Source: Massilia antarctica (GTDB lineage: Bacteria > Pseudomonadota > Gammaproteobacteria > Burkholderiales > Burkholderiaceae_D). From it: DNA of 64,000 nt. The stretch covers positions 806,001-870,000 of the forward strand of contig NZ_CP065053.1 in the NCBI RefSeq assembly GCF_015689335.1. Reading direction: 5' to 3'. Position numbers and translations under genes: made by a program. Positions 44,953 to 53,752 of this stretch are shown here, piece after piece. The stretch's first letter is position 1. Each line of letters begins with the position of its first letter. The notes under the pieces are model-generated. The model made no database searches, was not told where the DNA came from, and was given only the letters and a program-made list of their open reading frames with translations.

Positions 44953-46236
44953 TCAGGCCACCGCCGCGCCCTCCCCGTGCCCCTGCGCGCGCGCCGCGGC
45001 CGCCACGCTCCCGCGGCGCCGCACATACAGCACCAGCCCGGGCAGTTGCAGCAGCACCAGGATGCCGAAGGCGGCCTGGTAAGCGCCGGCCGGATACTGG
45101 TGCAGCACATTCGCGTTCCACAAGCCGAGCACCTGGCCGAAGCCGGCCTGCACCAGGAAGGCGCCGATGAAAATCAGCAAATTGAGGCAGGTGGCGGCGC
45201 GTCCGGTCAGGCTGGGCGGCATGCTCTGGGCCACGATCGCATACTCGATGCCGGTGACGGTGCCGATCAGGGTAAACAGCACCGACAGCGTCTGGAAGCC
45301 CGGCTTGAAGTTGAGCACGATGGCGATCTGCACCAGCACGAACAGGCCGATGCCGACCGCAGCCACGTCGAGCGGCTTGACCCCGCGCCGCCCGGCCCAC
45401 TCGGTGATCATGCCGACCGCGATGGCGCCGAAAATCACGGCGGCCATGCTCAGGTACAGCAGGTAAGCGACGGCGGCGTCGGAAAAATGCGCCACGTCGG
45501 ACAGCCAGCGCCCCATCCACAAGCCTTGCAGGCCGAAAAACACGGCATGCGGCACGAGCATCAGCGAAATGGTCTTGCGAAAGGCCGGATCGCGGTAGAC
45601 ATCGAGGATCGATTGCACGGTCGGGGCCGCCGCCTTGGGCGCGCCGGCCGCGGCGCGCGGGGTCACCAGCCAGATCAGCAGGCCGACGCAGGCGGCCAGC
45701 GCGCCGAGCAGAACGAACAGGCCGCGCCAGTCGGTGAATTGGAGCGCCAGGCGCACCGGCAGGGTGGCCGAGGCCGCCCCCAGCCCGCCCACCGCGATCA
45801 GGTAGCCGTGCACCGATGGCAGGCGCTCCGGCGCGATCCAGCCGGAAATCGACTTGACGGCCGACATGAAGCAACCGCCCAGCCCGAATCCGATGATGGC
45901 GCGCGCCACCACCAGTTGCGCGAAGCTGTTGCCATGCGCGAACATCAGGGCGCCGCTGCCGGCCAGCAGCATCAGCACCAGTTGCACCTTGCGCGGCCCG
46001 TAGCGGTCGAGCGCGATGCCGACCGGCAGCTGCACCAAGGCGAAGGAAAAGAAGAAGGCGCTGGTGAGCAGCCCCAGCTGCCCGGAGGTGAGCGAGAGCG
46101 ACTGCACCAGGTTGGGCGCCAGCACGGCGTTGACGGTGCGCAGCAGCGAGGACAGGTAATGTCCCAGCGCAAACGGCAGGAACACGGAGAAAAACACGGC
46201 CAGGCCGGACAGTCGCTGCTGCGCGTGTTGCATCAT
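44953..46236 (-). CDS. MFS transporter
   Basis: 427 residues with 12 hydrophobic segments. The MFS loop 2-3 signature appears as GIALDRYGPRKVQLV. The N-terminal half resembles nitrate/cyanate-type and sugar-phosphate-like antiporters only in general. GGGGAGA precedes the ATG, which could be at 46236 or 46233. Start lies 14 bases after the KamA-like gene, implying an operon. The substrate is probably a small organic acid or amino acid. Confidence 0.9.
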   Translation of the reverse strand: MMQHAQQRLSGLAVFFSVFLPFALGHYLSSLLRTVNAVLAPNLVQSLSLTSGQLGLLTSAFFFSFALVQLPVGIALDRYGPRKVQLVLMLLAGSGALMFAHGNSFAQLVVARAIIGFGLGGCFMSAVKSISGWIAPERLPSVHGYLIAVGGLGAASATLPVRLALQFTDWRGLFVLLGALAACVGLLIWLVTPRAAAGAPKAAAPTVQSILDVYRDPAFRKTISLMLVPHAVFFGLQGLWMGRWLSDVAHFSDAAVAYLLYLSMAAVIFGAIAVGMITEWAGRRGVKPLDVAAVGIGLFVLVQIAIVLNFKPGFQTLSVLFTLIGTVTGIEYAIVAQSMPPSLTGRAATCLNLLIFIGAFLVQAGFGQVLGLWNANVLHQYPAGAYQAAFGILVLLQLPGLVLYVRRRGSVAAAARAQGHGEGAAVA

Positions 46237-46250
46237 GCGTCTCCCCGGCC

Positions 46251-47651
46251 TCAGGCGGCGTCGGATTGCTTGCCGCAGCCGCCCGCGACGGCCCGCTGCG
46301 CCGTCGTGATCGGGATCACCTTGCCGGCCGGCGCATGCCCGGCGCCATCGTCCTCGCTGTCGAAGAAGAACTTGCTCTTGCCAAAAGCCGGCACCAGGTG
46401 GTCCATCCAGGTCGCCTTGTCGTCAAATTTGGCGAAAAAGGGCTTGCGCACCCAGTCCGGATTGCGCGCCTGCAAAAATTGCAGGGCGAACAGTTTTTCG
46501 CCATTGATGGTGACCACGCCATCGATCACGACCTTGCCGGGGAAGGCGCTCATGGACGGTCCGCGCACCGTGCGCGACAAGCCCGACACCATCTGGTAGG
46601 CCGACTGGAAGATTTCATGGGCGCGCGCCAGCGGCAGCGAAAAGTATTCGCTGGGGCCGGTGTCGCGTTCGACGAACATATAGTAGGGAATCGCGCCCAG
46701 GCGCACACCGGTGGTCCACAGTTCGGCCCAGCTGGCGGGGTCTTCATTGATATGGCGGATCAGAGGGCCTTGCATGCGCAGGGTGGCGCCAGTCGAGACG
46801 ATGCGCTTGACCGCCTTTTGCGCCATCGGGTTGCGCAGTTCCACGGCGTGGCTGTAGTGGCCCATGATGGCCAGGTTCTTGCCGGATGCGACCACCTTCT
46901 CGAACAGGCGCATCAGGTCGTCGGCATCGCGGTCGGTGACGAAACGCTGCGGCCAGTAGGCCACCGACTTGGTGCCGATGCGGATGTTCTGGATGTGCGC
47001 CAGCTCGGGCGCCAGCAGCGGCTCGATGAACTCGGCCAAGGAGCGGGTATTCATGATCATCGGATCGCCCCCGGTGATCAGGACGTCGGTCACGTCCGGA
47101 TGGGTGGCCAGGTAGGACACCAGCTCGGTCGTTTCGCGCGCATCGAACTTCATGTCGTCCATGCCGACGAACTGCGGCCAGCGGAAGCAAAAGGTGCAGT
47201 AGGCGTGGCAGGTCTGGCCGGCGCTGGGGAAGAACAGCACCGTTTCCTTGTACTTGTGCTGCAGGCCGCGCAGCGGCGCATCGTTCACGCGCGGCACGTT
47301 GTGGGTCATCTGGCCGGCCGGATGCGGGTTCATGCGCATGCGGATGGTGTGCACCAGCTGGTTGATGGCCGTTTCATCCTTCTTGTACAGCACCAGCTCG
47401 CGCAGCCGGGCGTATTCCTGGGGTTGCAGCATGTCGCGGTGCGGAAACACCAGGCGGTAGATGGGATCGTCCGGAATATTGCTCCAGTCGATCAGGTGGT
47501 CCATCACATATTCATTGGTGCGGAACGGCAGCACGCGCGAGACCACTTCCACCGCTTCCTGCAGCTCGGGCGACATGAATTTCCACTGGCGCGCATTGGC
47601 GACCGACTGGCGGGTGTAGGGCTTGAATTTGGGGGGCGAAAGATCGGTCAC
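46251..47651 (-). CDS. KamA-family radical SAM protein (aminomutase-like)
   Basis: 466 residues from a GTG at 47651, set by AGGAG six bases upstream. The radical SAM cluster motif CHAYCTFC (C148, C152, C155) has KamA spacing, followed by DVLITGGDPMI. In lysine 2,3-aminomutase two Asp residues bind the lysine epsilon-amine; here the second region reads GPSMSAFPGKVVID in place of FVVDAPGGGGKTP, so that Asp is missing. The C-terminal half is otherwise KamA-like. It may act on another amino acid. First gene of the set with MFS and FAH genes. Confidence 0.85.
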   Translation of the reverse strand: MTDLSPPKFKPYTRQSVANARQWKFMSPELQEAVEVVSRVLPFRTNEYVMDHLIDWSNIPDDPIYRLVFPHRDMLQPQEYARLRELVLYKKDETAINQLVHTIRMRMNPHPAGQMTHNVPRVNDAPLRGLQHKYKETVLFFPSAGQTCHAYCTFCFRWPQFVGMDDMKFDARETTELVSYLATHPDVTDVLITGGDPMIMNTRSLAEFIEPLLAPELAHIQNIRIGTKSVAYWPQRFVTDRDADDLMRLFEKVVASGKNLAIMGHYSHAVELRNPMAQKAVKRIVSTGATLRMQGPLIRHINEDPASWAELWTTGVRLGAIPYYMFVERDTGPSEYFSLPLARAHEIFQSAYQMVSGLSRTVRGPSMSAFPGKVVIDGVVTINGEKLFALQFLQARNPDWVRKPFFAKFDDKATWMDHLVPAFGKSKFFFDSEDDGAGHAPAGKVIPITTAQRAVAGGCGKQSDAA

Positions 47652-47891
47652 GACGGGCTCCTGAACAGGGTGGGAAGGCAGAAAATCATCATATGCTTGC
47701 CCTGTGGAACCAAATTGCCATAAATCAATATCAGGAGGCAAGCGTGCCCGGCTGCCACGCAAGCGGCATGAAGTGTGGCGTGCGCGCATCCTTCGCCTCC
47801 GCCTTGACATGGCGCAATCGACGGCTTGAGCGGGGGCGTAGATTACGCAATGCACCTAAGCAACAGCCCTCCCTTCCTGAAAGGATTTGCC

Positions 47892-48347
47892 ATGAAATTG
47901 CTGCTGACCGCCACCGCCCTGAGCTTCACCTTCGCCGCCGGTGCCGCCTGCGCCGCCGACCCCACCGAAAAAGACGCCATCGCCATGGTCGAGCGCGGCG
48001 CCGCCCTGATCAAATCCAAGGGCAAGGAAGAAATGGTCAAGCGCATCAACGCCAAGGACAAGGATTTCGTCCAGGGCGAGCTGTACATTGATATGCGCGA
48101 CTTGCAGACCGGCATCGTGCTGGCCCATCCGATCAACCCATCGATCGTGGGCAAGGACTTGACCGACGTGCCCGATGCGAGCGGCAAGAAATATCGCCGC
48201 GAAATCATCAACCTGGGCCAGGCGAAGGGCAAGGGCTGGGTCGACTACCAGTACAAGAACCCCACCAACGGCAAGATCGAGCCGAAAACCACCTATATCC
48301 AGCGGGTCGGCGATGTGGTGCTGGAAGCGGGCATTTATAAAAACTAA
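47892..48347 (+). CDS. Periplasmic single-cache domain protein
   Basis: 151 residues: signal peptide (1-22, ending ACAA) and a single cache domain (AIAMVERGAALIKSKGKEEM, GELYIDMRDLQTGIVLAHP, GKGWVDYQYKNP). Paralogue of the protein at 39725. AAAGGA precedes the ATG. It is 58 bases upstream of a chemoreceptor gene on the same strand, so it may present a ligand to that receptor. Confidence 0.88.
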   Translation: MKLLLTATALSFTFAAGAACAADPTEKDAIAMVERGAALIKSKGKEEMVKRINAKDKDFVQGELYIDMRDLQTGIVLAHPINPSIVGKDLTDVPDASGKKYRREIINLGQAKGKGWVDYQYKNPTNGKIEPKTTYIQRVGDVVLEAGIYKN

Positions 48348-48405
48348 GGCATTTGCAATGCGGGCGGCATCTGCCGCCTGCGCAACATTCTGTCGGGAGT
48401 AAGGC

Positions 48406-50127
48406 ATGCTGAACAAACTGCGTATCGGGCCCAAGCTGCTGCTGGCCCCCGCCCTGGTGCTGATTTTGCTGATACTGGTGGCCGCGGGCGCCTGGTACGG
48501 CATGGTGCGCCAGAATGCTTCACTGGAAAAAATGGTGCTGGTGCACGCCACGCGCCAGAAAGCCGCGGCCGATGTCGCCGGGGACGCCAAGCATGCGCAT
48601 GCCAATATCTATCAATTGCTGGCCTGGATCAACGGCAGCTTCGCCAAGGCGCGGGTCGATGCGCTGACCGCCGACATCGGCAAGAAGCACCGCGCCATCG
48701 CCGAGCAGCTCACTGCGCTGGCGCGCATCGCCGACCCTTCCGAGAAAAAGCTGCTTGAGGCGGCCGCAATCACCTTGGTGGCCTACCGCAAGGGCGTGCT
48801 GGAAACCATCGACATGGCCCAGATGGACCAATCGATCGCCACCAACTCGATGCAAAAGGCGGAAAAGGACTTCGTCACGCTCAGCGCCAGCCTGGGCCAG
48901 CTGGCGACCCTGGAAAAGACCATGGCCGAGCGCGCCTACGCCGAGGCCCGCGAAGAATTCCGCTCGCTGGTGGGGGCGATGGGGGTGCTGGTGCTGCTCT
49001 CGATCGGCCTGTCGCTGCTGGCCACGATGCTGGTGCGGCGCGGCATGCTGGCCGATATCCGCGCCATTGCCGAGGTGGTGGGCGAGCTGGCCGAGGGTCG
49101 CTTGACGGTGGGCACGCCGCACCGCGGGCGCGATGAAATCGCCGACACCTCGCGCGCGCTGGACCACACCATCGCCAACCTGAACACGACCTTGCGCTCC
49201 GTGCTGACCTCGGTGCACTCGATCGACACCGCCTCCAAGGAAATCGCCACCGGCAACCTGGACCTGTCGAGCCGCACCGAGATGCAGGCCGGCTCCCTGG
49301 AACAGACCGCCAGCGCGATGGAAACCCTGACCCTGGCGGTGAAGGAAAACGCCAGCAATGCGCGCCGCGCCAACGAGCTGGCGTCCAGCGCCGCCACTCT
49401 GGCCACCAGCGGCGGACAGGCGGTCGAACGGGCGGTGACGACCATGGCCCAGATCAAGGCCAGCTCGGGCAAGATTGTCGACATCATCGGCGTGATCGAC
49501 GGCATTTCGTTCCAGACCAATATCCTGGCGCTGAACGCGGCGGTGGAAGCGGCCCGCGCCGGTGAGCAGGGCCGCGGCTTTGCCGTGGTGGCGGCCGAAG
49601 TGCGCACCCTGGCCCAGCGTTCGGCGGCGGCGGCCAAGGAAATCAAGACCCTGATCGCAGCCTCGGTGGCCATCATCGACGGCGGCAGCGCCTCGGTCAA
49701 CCAAGCGGGCAGCAGCATGGGTGATATCGTGGCCTCGGTCAAGCAGGTCAACGAGATCATCGAGCGCATCAGCCTGGCCAGTTCCGAGCAGGCCGACGGG
49801 ATCGCCGAAGTCAATATGGCGGTCGGCCAGATGGATGCCATGACCCAGCAGAACGCGGCGCTGGTCGAGCAAGCCGCGGCGGCGGCCGAAAGCCTGCACG
49901 AGCAGACGGTCAACCTGTCGCGGGCGGTATCGATTTTCCAGATCGATGTCGATCCGCGGGACGAGCAGGAGGAGCAACACGCCGCCCACGCCGAGCTGCA
50001 CGGCGACCCCGATGGCGCCTACCGCGAACCGGCCGAGCGGCGCGCGGCGGCCAGCAAGATGCGGGCGGTGGGCGCGCGCGGACTGTCGCCGGCGGCGCGC
50101 CAGGCCGCGGGACGGCGCGCATCCTGA
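48406..50127 (+). CDS. Methyl-accepting chemotaxis protein
   Basis: 573 residues: TM1 (about 10-33), periplasmic four-helix-type ligand domain (about 35-187), TM2 (about 190-212), HAMP (about 213-265) and the signalling domain with the hairpin tip [20 protein letters not shown] and [18 protein letters not shown]. The C-terminus after SIFQIDVD is charged and lacks the CheR-tethering pentapeptide. GGGAGT precedes the ATG. Likely works with the cache protein encoded just upstream. Confidence 0.95.
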   Translation: MLNKLRIGPKLLLAPALVLILLILVAAGAWYGMVRQNASLEKMVLVHATRQKAAADVAGDAKHAHANIYQLLAWINGSFAKARVDALTADIGKKHRAIAEQLTALARIADPSEKKLLEAAAITLVAYRKGVLETIDMAQMDQSIATNSMQKAEKDFVTLSASLGQLATLEKTMAERAYAEAREEFRSLVGAMGVLVLLSIGLSLLATMLVRRGMLADIRAIAEVVGELAEGRLTVGTPHRGRDEIADTSRALDHTIANLNTTLRSVLTSVHSIDTASKEIATGNLDLSSRTEMQAGSLEQTASAMETLTLAVKENASNARRANELASSAATLATSGGQAVERAVTTMAQIKASSGKIVDIIGVIDGISFQTNILALNAAVEAARAGEQGRGFAVVAAEVRTLAQRSAAAAKEIKTLIAASVAIIDGGSASVNQAGSSMGDIVASVKQVNEIIERISLASSEQADGIAEVNMAVGQMDAMTQQNAALVEQAAAAAESLHEQTVNLSRAVSIFQIDVDPRDEQEEQHAAHAELHGDPDGAYREPAERRAAASKMRAVGARGLSPAARQAAGRRAS

Positions 50128-50149
50128 GTCCGGGCGGCATGGCGCGGAC

Positions 50150-50728
50150 TCAGCGGAACGGCTTGCTCACGAAGCGCGAGCCGGCCAGCCCGAAACGCCA
50201 GGGTAGGTCCATGGCCTTGGAAATGCCGATGCGCGGGCCAGCCACCACTACGACCGGCTCGCCCGCTGCGGCGAGGGCGAACGGCGGCGCATCGAGCGCC
50301 AGCGCGTTGTGGGCGCGGGTCACCCCCAGCGCCTGGCACAGCTTGCCGGGCCCGGAGCACAGCAGGCGCACATCGTCCAGCGCGCGCCGCTCGCGCATGC
50401 GCGCGATTCCCGCCAGCGGTTCGAGCGCGCGGATCAGCACTCCGGCGCCATGGCCATCGTCGCGGCAGACAAAGTTGAGGCACCAGTGAATCCCGTACGA
50501 GCGGTACACATAAGCATGGCCGGGCGGGCCGAACATGGCCAGATTGCGCGCGCTGGGACCGGAAAAGCTGTGCGAAGCCGGATCGTCGCGGTCATAGGCC
50601 TCGGTCTCGACGATGCGCCCGCCCACCCCGTCGACCAGCAGTACCACGCCGATGAGCTGGCGCGCCACCTCCTGCGACGGCGCATGAAAATCGATGCCCG
50701 CCAACTGTGTCTTTGTCTGCATTTTCAT
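50150..50728 (-). CDS. DNA-3-methyladenine glycosylase (AAG/MPG type)
   Basis: 192 residues of the alkyladenine glycosylase family: [17 protein letters not shown] with the catalytic Glu, [19 protein letters not shown] for the intercalating loop, and [11 protein letters not shown]. It removes alkylated and deaminated purines from DNA. Start chosen at the ATG at 50728; another ATG lies two codons in. Its stop lies 22 bases from that of the chemoreceptor gene, tail to tail. Confidence 0.94.
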   Translation of the reverse strand: MKMQTKTQLAGIDFHAPSQEVARQLIGVVLLVDGVGGRIVETEAYDRDDPASHSFSGPSARNLAMFGPPGHAYVYRSYGIHWCLNFVCRDDGHGAGVLIRALEPLAGIARMRERRALDDVRLLCSGPGKLCQALGVTRAHNALALDAPPFALAAAGEPVVVVAGPRIGISKAMDLPWRFGLAGSRFVSKPFR

Positions 50729-50924
50729 GAGAAACAATTCTACCTTGCCAAAATGGCGCGCAATGTGCGGCCGGACACCAAGCGGGCCGCGCCGGCTGTG
50801 ACACGGCGCCAACACGGAAGAAAAATTCTTTTTTGCTTGAGACAAGATCAGCCACAGCCAGGCAGACTGGTTTATAGTGACGTACTGCAATAAATTCCAT
50901 ACGGAAATTGAGCTTCGATATCAT

Positions 50925-51788
50925 ATGAGCAATCCTGCCGCCCTAGCCACCAACTCCGACGACCCGGTCGACGCCCTGATCAAGTCGATCCGGATCCCGC
51001 CGCGTCCGAGCCTGCTGGCCGACCTGCAGCGCGAACTGATGTCGGAAGACCCGTCGCCGGCCACCATCGGGCGCATCATCGCCAGCGACGTGGGCATGTC
51101 GGGGGCACTGCTCAAGCTGGCCAATTCTTCTTTCTACGGCGGCAAGCGCAAGGCCAAGTCGATCGAACAAGCGATTTTATTCCTTGGAATCAACCAGGTA
51201 GCGGCCCTGATGACCGGCCTGCTGGCGCGCCGCAGCATCGGCACCGACCACGCCTCGCTGGCCAGTTTCTGGGATCTGTCGACCCGGCGCGCCCAGGCCA
51301 TGGTCTACCTGTCGCGCCGCCTGCGCATCGGCGAAGCCGACGTGGCGCACACCTTCGGCCTGTTCTGCGACACCGGCGTGCCGCTGCTGATGCAGCGCTT
51401 TCCCGGCTATGCCGCCACCTTCGCCGACGCGGCCAACGACCCGCTGCGCCCCTTCACCGCGCTCGAAGATGAACGCCACAGCACCAACCACGCGGCCATC
51501 GGCTGCCTGCTGGCGCGTAACTGGGGCTTGTCGACCGACGTGGCCTGGGCCATCCTGCACCACCAGGACTACAGCGTGCTCGAAGACGAAGCCACCGACG
51601 ACGCCGTGCGCGCCCTGGTGGCGCTGTCGCTGCTGGCCGAAAGCGCCATCCAGCAGTACCAGGGCCACGGCGGCTCGCTCGAATGGGACAAGGGCGGCGC
51701 CCGTGCCAGTGCCTATCTGGGACTGTCCGACGACGACATCACCGACCTGCTTGACGAACTGCACGATTCCTTCCACGGCGAGCACTAG
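50925..51788 (+). CDS. HDOD domain protein
   Basis: 287 residues. The HDOD domain spans about 20-220, with IPPRPSLLADLQRELMSEDPS and ILFLGINQVAALMTGLLAR; the HD-type residues appear as LFCDTG and HHQDYS and are not a full metal set, as usual for HDOD. Such proteins act as regulatory hubs in signalling. There is no linked catalytic or receiver domain. The ribosome site is weak. Confidence 0.88.
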   Translation: MSNPAALATNSDDPVDALIKSIRIPPRPSLLADLQRELMSEDPSPATIGRIIASDVGMSGALLKLANSSFYGGKRKAKSIEQAILFLGINQVAALMTGLLARRSIGTDHASLASFWDLSTRRAQAMVYLSRRLRIGEADVAHTFGLFCDTGVPLLMQRFPGYAATFADAANDPLRPFTALEDERHSTNHAAIGCLLARNWGLSTDVAWAILHHQDYSVLEDEATDDAVRALVALSLLAESAIQQYQGHGGSLEWDKGGARASAYLGLSDDDITDLLDELHDSFHGEH

Positions 51789-51839
51789 ACTTTCCCCGGC
51801 GCGGCGACGATACTGAAAGCACGACTTCAGGAGGCGACC

Positions 51840-53027
51840 ATGAGACTACTTGCCAGCTTGGTCTTCTGCGCACTGCCCTTGCTGGGCAGCGGCTGCGCAG
51901 CTGTGCGCGTGCCGGCCCCGCTGCCGCTGCCGGAACTGTTCAGCGATGCCTCGTTCGCGCCGCCGCCGGCGCCGGTCGGCGCGGAGCAGCTGTTCGTGAT
52001 CAGCCCGGCCATGCGCGCCTACATCGACAGCCCCGACTTCAGCGCCTTGATCCACAAGATGGGGCCGGAGCGCGGCCTGGTCGAAGCGCTCTACACCAAG
52101 GGCGAGCTGAAACTCGAATACGATGCCAGCGTCACCCGCACCGCCGCCGAAACGTTCGACGCGCGCATGGGCAACTGCCTCTCGCTGGTGCTGATGACGG
52201 CCGCTTTCGCCAAGCACATGGGCCTGGAAGTGCAGTACCAGGACGTGATGGTCGACGAAACCTGGACCCGCAACGCCGGCCTGTATTTCGCCAGCACCCA
52301 CGTCAACCTCAGCATGGGCAGGCGCCGCACCGCCCAGCCGCAAGGCGTTCCGCCCGAGGAGCGCATGCTGACCATCGACTTCCTGCCGCCCGCGGAGAGC
52401 GCGCGCTACAACACGCATCCAATCGAAGAGCGCATGATCGAATCGATGTTCATGAATAACCGCGCGGCCGAGGCGCTGGCCGACCTGCACCTTGATGAAG
52501 CCTACTGGTGGGCGCGCGCGGCGGTGGCCCACCTGCCCACCTTCGCCACCCCGTACAACACCCTGGGCGTGATCTACCAGCGCCACGGCGACAATCCGCT
52601 GGCCGAGCGCGCGTTCAAGGCCGCCCTCACCCTGGAACCGGAAAGCACAATCTCCATGCACAACCTGGTGCCGGTGCTGGCCAAACTGGGCAAGACCGAG
52701 GAATCGGCGGCCTTGGCGGCGCGCCTGGCCAAGCTGGAACCGACCCCGCCCTACCACTGGTTCCACCTGGCGATGAAGGCGCTGGAAGAAGCGCGCTATG
52801 GCGAGGCGCGCGACCTGCTGCACAAGGAAGTGCGGCGCGCGCCCTTCAACCACGAGTTCCATTTCTGGCTGGCGATCGCGCACTGGCGCCTGGGCCAGGG
52901 CAGCGAGGCGCGCGACGAACTGGCGCTGGCGCTCGACAACAGCACCACGCACGCGGCCACCGAACGCTATTCGGCCAAGCTGGCCTACCTGCGCTCCCAG
53001 CTCGGCAACCGCCAGCGCGCCTATTAA
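51840..53027 (+). CDS. Lipoprotein with transglutaminase-like and TPR domains
   Basis: 395 residues: signal peptide with a lipobox-like LLGSGCAA (Cys19; Gly at -3 is atypical). A transglutaminase-like papain-fold segment (about 75-185) shows a plausible triad: Cys in MGNCLSLVLM, His in STHVNLSMG, Asp in LTIDFLPP. Residues of about 195-390 form TPR helices (TPYNTLGVIYQRHGDNPLAERAFKAALTLEP). AGGAGG precedes the ATG. The role is unknown, perhaps envelope peptide processing. Confidence 0.82.
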   Translation: MRLLASLVFCALPLLGSGCAAVRVPAPLPLPELFSDASFAPPPAPVGAEQLFVISPAMRAYIDSPDFSALIHKMGPERGLVEALYTKGELKLEYDASVTRTAAETFDARMGNCLSLVLMTAAFAKHMGLEVQYQDVMVDETWTRNAGLYFASTHVNLSMGRRRTAQPQGVPPEERMLTIDFLPPAESARYNTHPIEERMIESMFMNNRAAEALADLHLDEAYWWARAAVAHLPTFATPYNTLGVIYQRHGDNPLAERAFKAALTLEPESTISMHNLVPVLAKLGKTEESAALAARLAKLEPTPPYHWFHLAMKALEEARYGEARDLLHKEVRRAPFNHEFHFWLAIAHWRLGQGSEARDELALALDNSTTHAATERYSAKLAYLRSQLGNRQRAY

Positions 53028-53116
53028 GGGCCGGTTCGCATACGTAGTAGTCGCAACTGGCGCGCCCGGCAAACGCCGGCCTATAATCGTCGCTCGTCCA
53101 TTCTTAGCGAGCCTCC

Positions 53117-53680
53117 ATGCGCAGCGACCTGCCCGCCCTGATCATCATCGACATGCAAAAAGCCATGGCCAATCCGGCCGCGGGCCAGCGTAACAACCCC
53201 GATGCCGCCGAGCGCATCGCACGCCTGCTGGCGGCCTGGCGCGCGGCCGGCGCGGCGGTGGTCCACGTGCGCCACATCTCGCGCACGCCGGGCAGCCTGT
53301 TCTGGCCCGGCCAGGCGGGCGTTCAATTCCAGGAGGCGCTCGCGCCGCTGCCGCATGAACACGTGGTCGAGAAAAACGTGCCCGACGCCTTTATCCATTC
53401 GACCCTGGAACGCTGGCTGCGCGTACGCGATGTCAAACGTATCGTCATCGTGGGCGTGAGCACCAACAATTCGGTCGAAGGCAGCGCGCGCAGCGCCGGC
53501 AACCTGGGATTCGACACCACCGTGGTGGCCGACGCCTGCTTCGCCTTCGCCTGCACCGACTACGCCGGCCAGGCGCGCAGCGCCGACGAAGTGCACGCGA
53601 TGGCGCTGGCCAACCTGAACGGCGAATACGCCACCATCAGCGACAGCGCCAGCGTCCTGCGCGCACTGGCCGCGAGCTGA
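53117..53680 (+). CDS. Isochorismatase-fold (cysteine hydrolase family) protein with Ser in place of Cys
   Basis: 187 residues. The Asp of the triad is in LIIIDMQKA and the Lys in VEKNVPDAF. At the place of the nucleophile the motif reads GVSTNNSVEGSAR, with Ser where hydrolases have Cys (T-x-x-C-V). The rest (GNLGFDTTVVADACFAF) follows the fold well, so this is probably a natural subfamily rather than a damaged gene. It may be an isochorismatase-like enzyme that does not use covalent catalysis. Confidence 0.88.
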   Translation: MRSDLPALIIIDMQKAMANPAAGQRNNPDAAERIARLLAAWRAAGAAVVHVRHISRTPGSLFWPGQAGVQFQEALAPLPHEHVVEKNVPDAFIHSTLERWLRVRDVKRIVIVGVSTNNSVEGSARSAGNLGFDTTVVADACFAFACTDYAGQARSADEVHAMALANLNGEYATISDSASVLRALAAS

Positions 53681-53752
53681 CTTTTCCGCGCCAATTCATC
53701 ACCAGGTCATAAACAGGCTCCAGACTTCCAGCCATCGTTCACTGGAGCCTTC

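Noticed and set aside
40876-47651. Complete lysine 2,3-aminomutase pathway
   Set aside because: The lysine-binding Asp is missing in the KamA-like protein and the other genes of the beta-lysine route are absent.
47804-47832. TTGACA upstream of the cache gene as a promoter
   Set aside because: No -10 at suitable spacing.
53700-53725. Possible Pho box (GGTCATAAACAGG) before the PhoD gene
   Set aside because: Only the first half resembles CTGTCAT; the second direct repeat is poor.
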